DNA from: Liolophura sinensis
Lineage: Eukaryota; Mollusca; Polyplacophora; Chitonida; Chitonidae
Direction: 5' to 3'
NCBI RefSeq assembly: GCF_032854445.1
Contig: NC_088305.1
Span: forward strand, 16,909,717 to 16,973,716
Length of the DNA stretch: 64,000 nt
Shown: in pieces, positions 59,925-64,000 of the stretch
Position numbering within the stretch: position 1 is the stretch's first letter
How the letters are laid out: every line of letters begins with the position of its first letter
Position numbers and translations under genes: made by a program
The notes under the pieces: generated by a model
What the model saw: only the letters and a program-made list of their open reading frames with translations
Database searches by the model: none
Told to the model about the DNA's origin: nothing

Positions 59925-59940
59925 TTTGTGTTGTTTTCAG
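59925..59940 (+). promoter_or_regulatory. Splice acceptor before the mannosidase coding exon
   Basis: TTTGTGTTGTTTTCAG, with the AG at 59,939-59,940, has a good polypyrimidine tract 21 bases upstream of the ATG. It suggests an intron in the 5'UTR. An open frame continues upstream from 59,887 only by chance. Confidence 0.6.
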
Positions 59941-59961
59941 GTTTACGAGCCTGATTGTGAG

Positions 59962-62900
59962 ATGCTAGTCAACATGGCTCTCAACATGAAGTTTAAGGTG
60001 CGCCTAATATTTTTTGTCTGTGTGGCAATGATACTGTTGATGACGTTCTTCCTCTATCTGCGTGAGAGCAGCCCAACCAGAGTTCGCAAAGCAGACAGCG
60101 GCACTTTCTTCCTATCCAAGATCAAGAGTTTCTTCCCTGTGTCTTCTGAGAAGTGCTCGGGGACACTACTGGTGAATGTCACGGCAGATATGCAAACCGT
60201 CAATATATGGGATAGTATAGACCTCATATCTGCAGGAACTAAGTATAAAGTGATGTTTCCAGAGGAGAATTCCAAGAAAGCAGCCGGTAAGGCTTCACCT
60301 TCCCCTCTCACAGTCCTCATCATCCCACATTCTCACAACGACCCGGGATGGCTTAGAACCCTGGACGACTACTTCAGTACGTCAACAAAAAAGATTTTCG
60401 ACCTAATGTTAGAGAAGCTGGAAGCACACCCCGATATGAGAATGGTGTGGGCAGAGACTGTGTTCTTAGCTTTGTGGTACGAACAGGCTTCAGTAGAAAA
60501 TCGGACTTCTCTGAAAAAACTGGTGGACACTGGACAGTTGGACCTAGTGACAGGTGGGTGGGTAATGCCTGACGAAGCGTCGACTCATTATTATTCTATT
60601 ATTGACCAGTTGATTGAAGGTCACCAATGGCTTGCAAGGAATCTCGGCGCAAGGCCCAGAATCAACTGGTCAATAGACCCCTTTGGACACTCAGGAACCG
60701 TTCCGCACTTGTGGCGCCTGGCAAACTTTGACGGAATGGTTATCCAAAGGATACACCAAGCCATAAAGGACTATCTGGGACACCACAAGAGATTGGTGTT
60801 CCATTGGCGCCAGATCTGGGACGACAAAGGGTACCATGATATCCTGTGTCACACGATGCCCTACTTGTCTTACGATACCACCGCCACATGCGGCCCTGAC
60901 AGCAATGTCTGTAGAAAGTACCTATTCCCTTATAACCAAGAGTTTATGGCTGGGGACAGGGCAAGATTAGAAGCATTCGTTACCCCTCTGTACGAGCAGT
61001 TCAGACTTCATGCCGAAAACTATCAACACAATGTAATATTCGTTCCCTTGGGGGGAGATTTCCAATGGGTATCACTGGATGAATTTGACTCGAAATACTC
61101 TAGCTACACTGAAATCATGGCTTATATGAATTCCAGGTCCGACTGGAACATAAAGGTGCGCTTTGGGACTTTGACTGAATATTTCAACTTACTGAAACAA
61201 GCCAGTCCACCCGTGCGCTACCCAACTGTAACAGGGGACTTTTTTGTGTATTCGGAAATACCGAACCATTATTGGAGCGGATACTTCACCTCTAGGCCTC
61301 TGGACAAATTTCTTGGAAGAGAGATTCAGGCTTTATTAAAAGTCGCAGATATATTATACTGCTTAGCAGCAATACATGCTCGCACTGGGAGCCATGCACA
61401 TGTCTTCGAAAACTATAAGCTGCTGGAGGTAGCCCGGCGTAACCTGGCTTTGTATCAACATCATGACGCCATAACGGGAACAGCCAAACCTCACGTGGTT
61501 ATGGATTATGAAATCAGACTATCCTCGTCTTTCAACCAATTGCAAGCTGTTGTGAAGCATGCCGTGGTCACCTTGCTTAGAAGTCACGCTGGTGGAGGCG
61601 AAGAACTTCTAAATGTCCAGCCTTTCGCTTTTGCCTTTGATCCCTTCCATAGTCGATCACGTCACGAGATTAAACCTGCGGGATTAAAAGTAGTGGTGTT
61701 CAACCCTTCGGCTTTTAAGAGAGCTGAACTGATTTCGCTGGTGACTGACAAGGACCAGATTGAGGTAAATGAGTCCCGGTTATCTAACCGCAAAGTTGCC
61801 CATCAGATTTCCCCAGTCTGGAGCGCACGTGGTAACATCCTAAGTTCACGGTTTGAGCTGTCGTTCCGTGTAGACTTACCACCATGGTCCTTGGTAACCT
61901 ACACACTCAGTGCAATAAGCACGCCTGACTCGTCTTTTACAAATCTCTACATGACGCTACCGACTGGACACCATCAAGAACAAAAACAAGCTTCTTTCAA
62001 AATCAGTCCTCTTCCACGTTCGACCAACATTGTTTTAGAAAACGCCTGTCTTCGAGTATCCATATCTTCCTCTACTGGGATGATTACAGAGATCATGCAG
62101 AAAAACACAAACACTGTTACCGGTATTGCCATGGAGATGGTATCCTATACTCCAGGGGCCCTGTCTGGTGCCTATCTCTTCTGGCCCAGGATAGACACCC
62201 CCCGAATCTTGAGCACCGACGAGGTAAATGTTGTCCACGTACAAGGTTCCTTGTATTCAGCTGTCAAGGTTGTTCATCCGTTATTTCAAACCGTGCTTAA
62301 AGTTTATAACAGTTCAACAGAAGAGGCGTTGTGTAGAGCTGTAGGTATTGACAACATCGCTACGCTGTCGGAGTCCCGAGGAGATGAGCTGGTGATGCGC
62401 TTCAAGACCGATGTTCAGAACAAAGACGTTCTTTACACTGACGGTAATGGGTTGGGCATGGTCAAGCGTCGTCGATTTCCCAAACTTCCGATGCCAGCCG
62501 CTTATTACCCCATGACAAGCGCGGTGACGATACAAGACGAGCACATGCGGTTCACGGTCCATAGCCGTCAACCACACGGGGCGGCCTCACTGACACCGGG
62601 GTCCCTCGAAATCATGCTGGACAGGACGTTTAGGTCAGACGACGGTAAAGGGCTGGGTGAGGGAATTCAGCAAAACCCACCCGCACCAAGCAAGTTTTTC
62701 CTCCTCATCGAACCGATGGAAAACCGAACTAGTCAAAACTCTGATTACTTCCACCCAACATTACAAAGTTTGCGACTCGGCGACGTGCTACAGAGTCCTC
62801 TCTATTATCTGACATACGGAGAATCTCTTGATCTCCCAGCAACGTTTAACCCACAGTTATTCGATCTCCCGTGTGACGCTAATGTTGTAAGTTTTCGTCC

Positions 62901-63174
62901 ATTGGAGCCTGATACGGAACCGAAAGGGTTGCGGACTGCGTTTATTCTGGAGAAAAGAGGTTATGAGTGTGGTGCTCACACAGGGACAGTGCAGTGCGAA
63001 TCAAGCTGGGGCAAGCTTTCGTTTTCATCTTTACTGGAGTTAACCTCTCCATCTAGTCTTACGGAGATGTCCTTGTCACTGATAGATACTATCAAACCAT
63101 TATCACCTTTTGATACTCTCGAACTTCAAGCCATGGATATTAAGACGTATTCTTTAGAATGGGATGATAAATAA
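59962..63174 (+). CDS. MAN2A: Golgi alpha-mannosidase II-like enzyme (GH38), single coding exon
   Basis: 1,070 residues from the ATG at 59,962 (a second ATG at 59,974). It is a type II membrane protein: short cytoplasmic tail, membrane anchor at about 15-33, a stem, then a GH38 catalytic domain. Family enzymes trim two mannoses from GlcNAcMan5GlcNAc2 in the medial Golgi during complex N-glycan synthesis. Zinc ligands and catalytic residues are visible: IPHSHNDPGW (H125, D127), the nucleophile D239 in WSIDPFGHS, the acid/base D366 in LGGDFQW and H501 in LYQHHDAITGTA. TGGWVMPDEA, HWRQIWDDKG and YWSGYFTSRP are also typical. The C-terminal half has SGAYLF and NGLGMVKRRR as in the family. Length is close to that of animal orthologues. 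The conserved cysteine/acid stretch after TCGPD..VC is altered (CRKYLF). No intron interrupts 3.2 kb, unlike typical MAN2A genes, so it may be a retrocopy-derived paralogue. AATAAA occurs at 63,204 and 63,257. Confidence 0.95.
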   Translation: MLVNMALNMKFKVRLIFFVCVAMILLMTFFLYLRESSPTRVRKADSGTFFLSKIKSFFPVSSEKCSGTLLVNVTADMQTVNIWDSIDLISAGTKYKVMFPEENSKKAAGKASPSPLTVLIIPHSHNDPGWLRTLDDYFSTSTKKIFDLMLEKLEAHPDMRMVWAETVFLALWYEQASVENRTSLKKLVDTGQLDLVTGGWVMPDEASTHYYSIIDQLIEGHQWLARNLGARPRINWSIDPFGHSGTVPHLWRLANFDGMVIQRIHQAIKDYLGHHKRLVFHWRQIWDDKGYHDILCHTMPYLSYDTTATCGPDSNVCRKYLFPYNQEFMAGDRARLEAFVTPLYEQFRLHAENYQHNVIFVPLGGDFQWVSLDEFDSKYSSYTEIMAYMNSRSDWNIKVRFGTLTEYFNLLKQASPPVRYPTVTGDFFVYSEIPNHYWSGYFTSRPLDKFLGREIQALLKVADILYCLAAIHARTGSHAHVFENYKLLEVARRNLALYQHHDAITGTAKPHVVMDYEIRLSSSFNQLQAVVKHAVVTLLRSHAGGGEELLNVQPFAFAFDPFHSRSRHEIKPAGLKVVVFNPSAFKRAELISLVTDKDQIEVNESRLSNRKVAHQISPVWSARGNILSSRFELSFRVDLPPWSLVTYTLSAISTPDSSFTNLYMTLPTGHHQEQKQASFKISPLPRSTNIVLENACLRVSISSSTGMITEIMQKNTNTVTGIAMEMVSYTPGALSGAYLFWPRIDTPRILSTDEVNVVHVQGSLYSAVKVVHPLFQTVLKVYNSSTEEALCRAVGIDNIATLSESRGDELVMRFKTDVQNKDVLYTDGNGLGMVKRRRFPKLPMPAAYYPMTSAVTIQDEHMRFTVHSRQPHGAASLTPGSLEIMLDRTFRSDDGKGLGEGIQQNPPAPSKFFLLIEPMENRTSQNSDYFHPTLQSLRLGDVLQSPLYYLTYGESLDLPATFNPQLFDLPCDANVVSFRPLEPDTEPKGLRTAFILEKRGYECGAHTGTVQCESSWGKLSFSSLLELTSPSSLTEMSLSLIDTIKPLSPFDTLELQAMDIKTYSLEWDDK

Positions 63175-63203
63175 TCTATTTATATGTGGTCATATTTTTG
63201 GTA

Positions 63204-63262
63204 AATAAATATTAGGTTCTTCACTTTATTTAAATCAAAATTTAAATCAAAATCAAAATAAA
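63204..63262 (+). terminator. Candidate polyadenylation signals of the mannosidase gene
   Basis: AATAAA at 63,204-63,209, about 30 bases after the stop codon, and again at 63,257-63,262. If used, the 3'UTR is very short. Confidence 0.55.
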
Positions 63263-63600
63263 CCTACCTCACAGTCCGAACATTTCACTGTATTTAATTC
63301 AGTGGGAAGAAAACCAAGAGTTTATTTAATGACATTTCTATTCATGCTTACCACAGTTTTATCTGTTCCTTAATCAAATGACGTTAAGTGTTTGATTTCG
63401 TGGATGCCTGGTTTTTGTCAATGCTTGGTTTTCGTCCGGAGGATTGTTATGTACCTAGCGAAGGACGTCTGCCTCCAAATTCTCCTATGTATCCTTCATC
63501 CGTGAACCCAACCGCCATCGTATAAAAGACAACGGCAGGAATGATATTTTCTCATAATGGGGTAAAGAATTTAAATAATGAAACTGTAACTGTGTTAAGA

Positions 63601-63866
63601 GGGGCCTCCTTGGCAGAGTTGGTTAAGCTACCAGCACTGCGCAAAGAATCAGGAGGCACTCATCAGTGCGGTAACTGTGGCTTCAAGTCCTGCACATCCG
63701 GCTTCCTCTGCGCCGTACGTGGGATGGTGTGCCAGCAGTCTGCGTGTGGCCGTGAGTTTCCGTGCCTTGTGTCCTGTTTCCTCTCACCATAATGCTGACC
63801 GCCGTCGAATATGTGAAATATTCTTCAGAGCTCTGTAAAACACCAATCAAGTAAATAAATAAATAT
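63601..63866 (+). mobile_element. SINE family A, full length, diverged
   Basis: The head GGGGCCTCCTTGGCAGAGTT is followed by GGTTAAGC, GTGGCTTCAAGTCC at the B-box position, CACCATAATGCTGACCGCCG, GTGAAATATTCTTCAGAGC and CACCAATCAAGTAAATAAAT. No clear target duplication found. Confidence 0.88.
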
Positions 63867-64000
63867 TTCTGCTTCTTGACGTTAGGAGGCGTGGGTTCAT
63901 TCTCGGACAAGAAATTGTCAAGATTTTAATGTCTGCATTGTTCTCGGGGACATGGTGGTTCTTTCGTAGTCTTATTCGAAAATTGCTGGCCTGCATTTGC

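Larger units (their letters stand above)
48521..59940 (+). other. Receptor 3' flank and intergenic region
   Basis: The first part is probably receptor 3'UTR, but I see no AATAAA close to the stop codon. One candidate AATAAA lies at 53,039. The region contains tandem arrays at 48.57-48.84, 49.50-49.68, 49.99-50.48, 54.14-54.30 and 58.32-59.05 kb, SINEs at 51.0, 54.7, 55.2, 55.7, 57.5 and 59.3 kb, and a family C copy at 52.0 kb. Stretches 51.3-52.0, 52.3-54.1 and 56.0-57.4 kb show nothing I can name. Any upstream non-coding exon of the mannosidase gene must lie here. Confidence 0.6.

Noticed and set aside
59887-59961. N-terminal extension of the mannosidase frame (25 codons)
   Set aside because: It crosses a strong splice acceptor (AG at 59,939-59,940). 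The ATG at 59,962 gives the expected short cytoplasmic tail before the membrane anchor.

Overview
The window is eukaryotic, metazoan DNA. Genes are broken into short exons with GT..AG introns, and the rest is dense with tRNA-derived SINEs, minisatellites and microsatellites. The protein families, the SINEs with AAAT-type and CACT-type tails, and the overall repeat content best suit a lophotrochozoan, probably a marine gastropod mollusc. That placement rests on recognition rather than a search.

Three units carry real coding signal, all on the + strand. (1) Twelve coding exons between 6.6 and 48.5 kb join in consistent phase into a 554-residue class B (secretin-family) G-protein-coupled receptor. 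It has a Cys-rich hormone-binding ectodomain, seven membrane segments and a Ser/Thr-rich tail. Ectodomain and TM sequence point to the calcitonin/PDF-receptor branch, but the exact orthologue is unresolved. (2) A decayed Tc1-like DNA transposon (43,254-44,688) lies in the intron before the TM7 exon, with matched terminal inverted repeats and TA target sites. (3) A 1,070-residue Golgi alpha-mannosidase II-like enzyme (GH38) is encoded in one uninterrupted exon at 59,962-63,174.

Layout: 1-6.5 kb is non-coding with SINEs. From 6.6 to 48.5 kb is the receptor gene, with an 18.7-kb first coding intron that holds a ~59-bp minisatellite. At 30.1-32.5 kb the 3' end of the TM1 exon and its splice donor have been amplified into about 29 copies of an 84-bp unit. 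At 40.7-41.5 kb there is a near-perfect 39-bp minisatellite. From 48.5 to 59.9 kb is intergenic or long 3'UTR sequence with several different degenerate tandem arrays and intact SINEs. From 59.9 to 63.2 kb is the mannosidase, and a SINE lies near the right edge.

Two SINE families are recognisable. Family A has a tRNA-like head and an AAATAAAT tail, with about 22 copies. Family B has a tRNA-like head and a CACTCACT tail, with about 5 copies. Their 3' modules look homologous. A third interspersed family of about 250 bp (family C) occurs in both orientations, mostly inside receptor introns. The receptor and the mannosidase show no functional link beyond adjacency.
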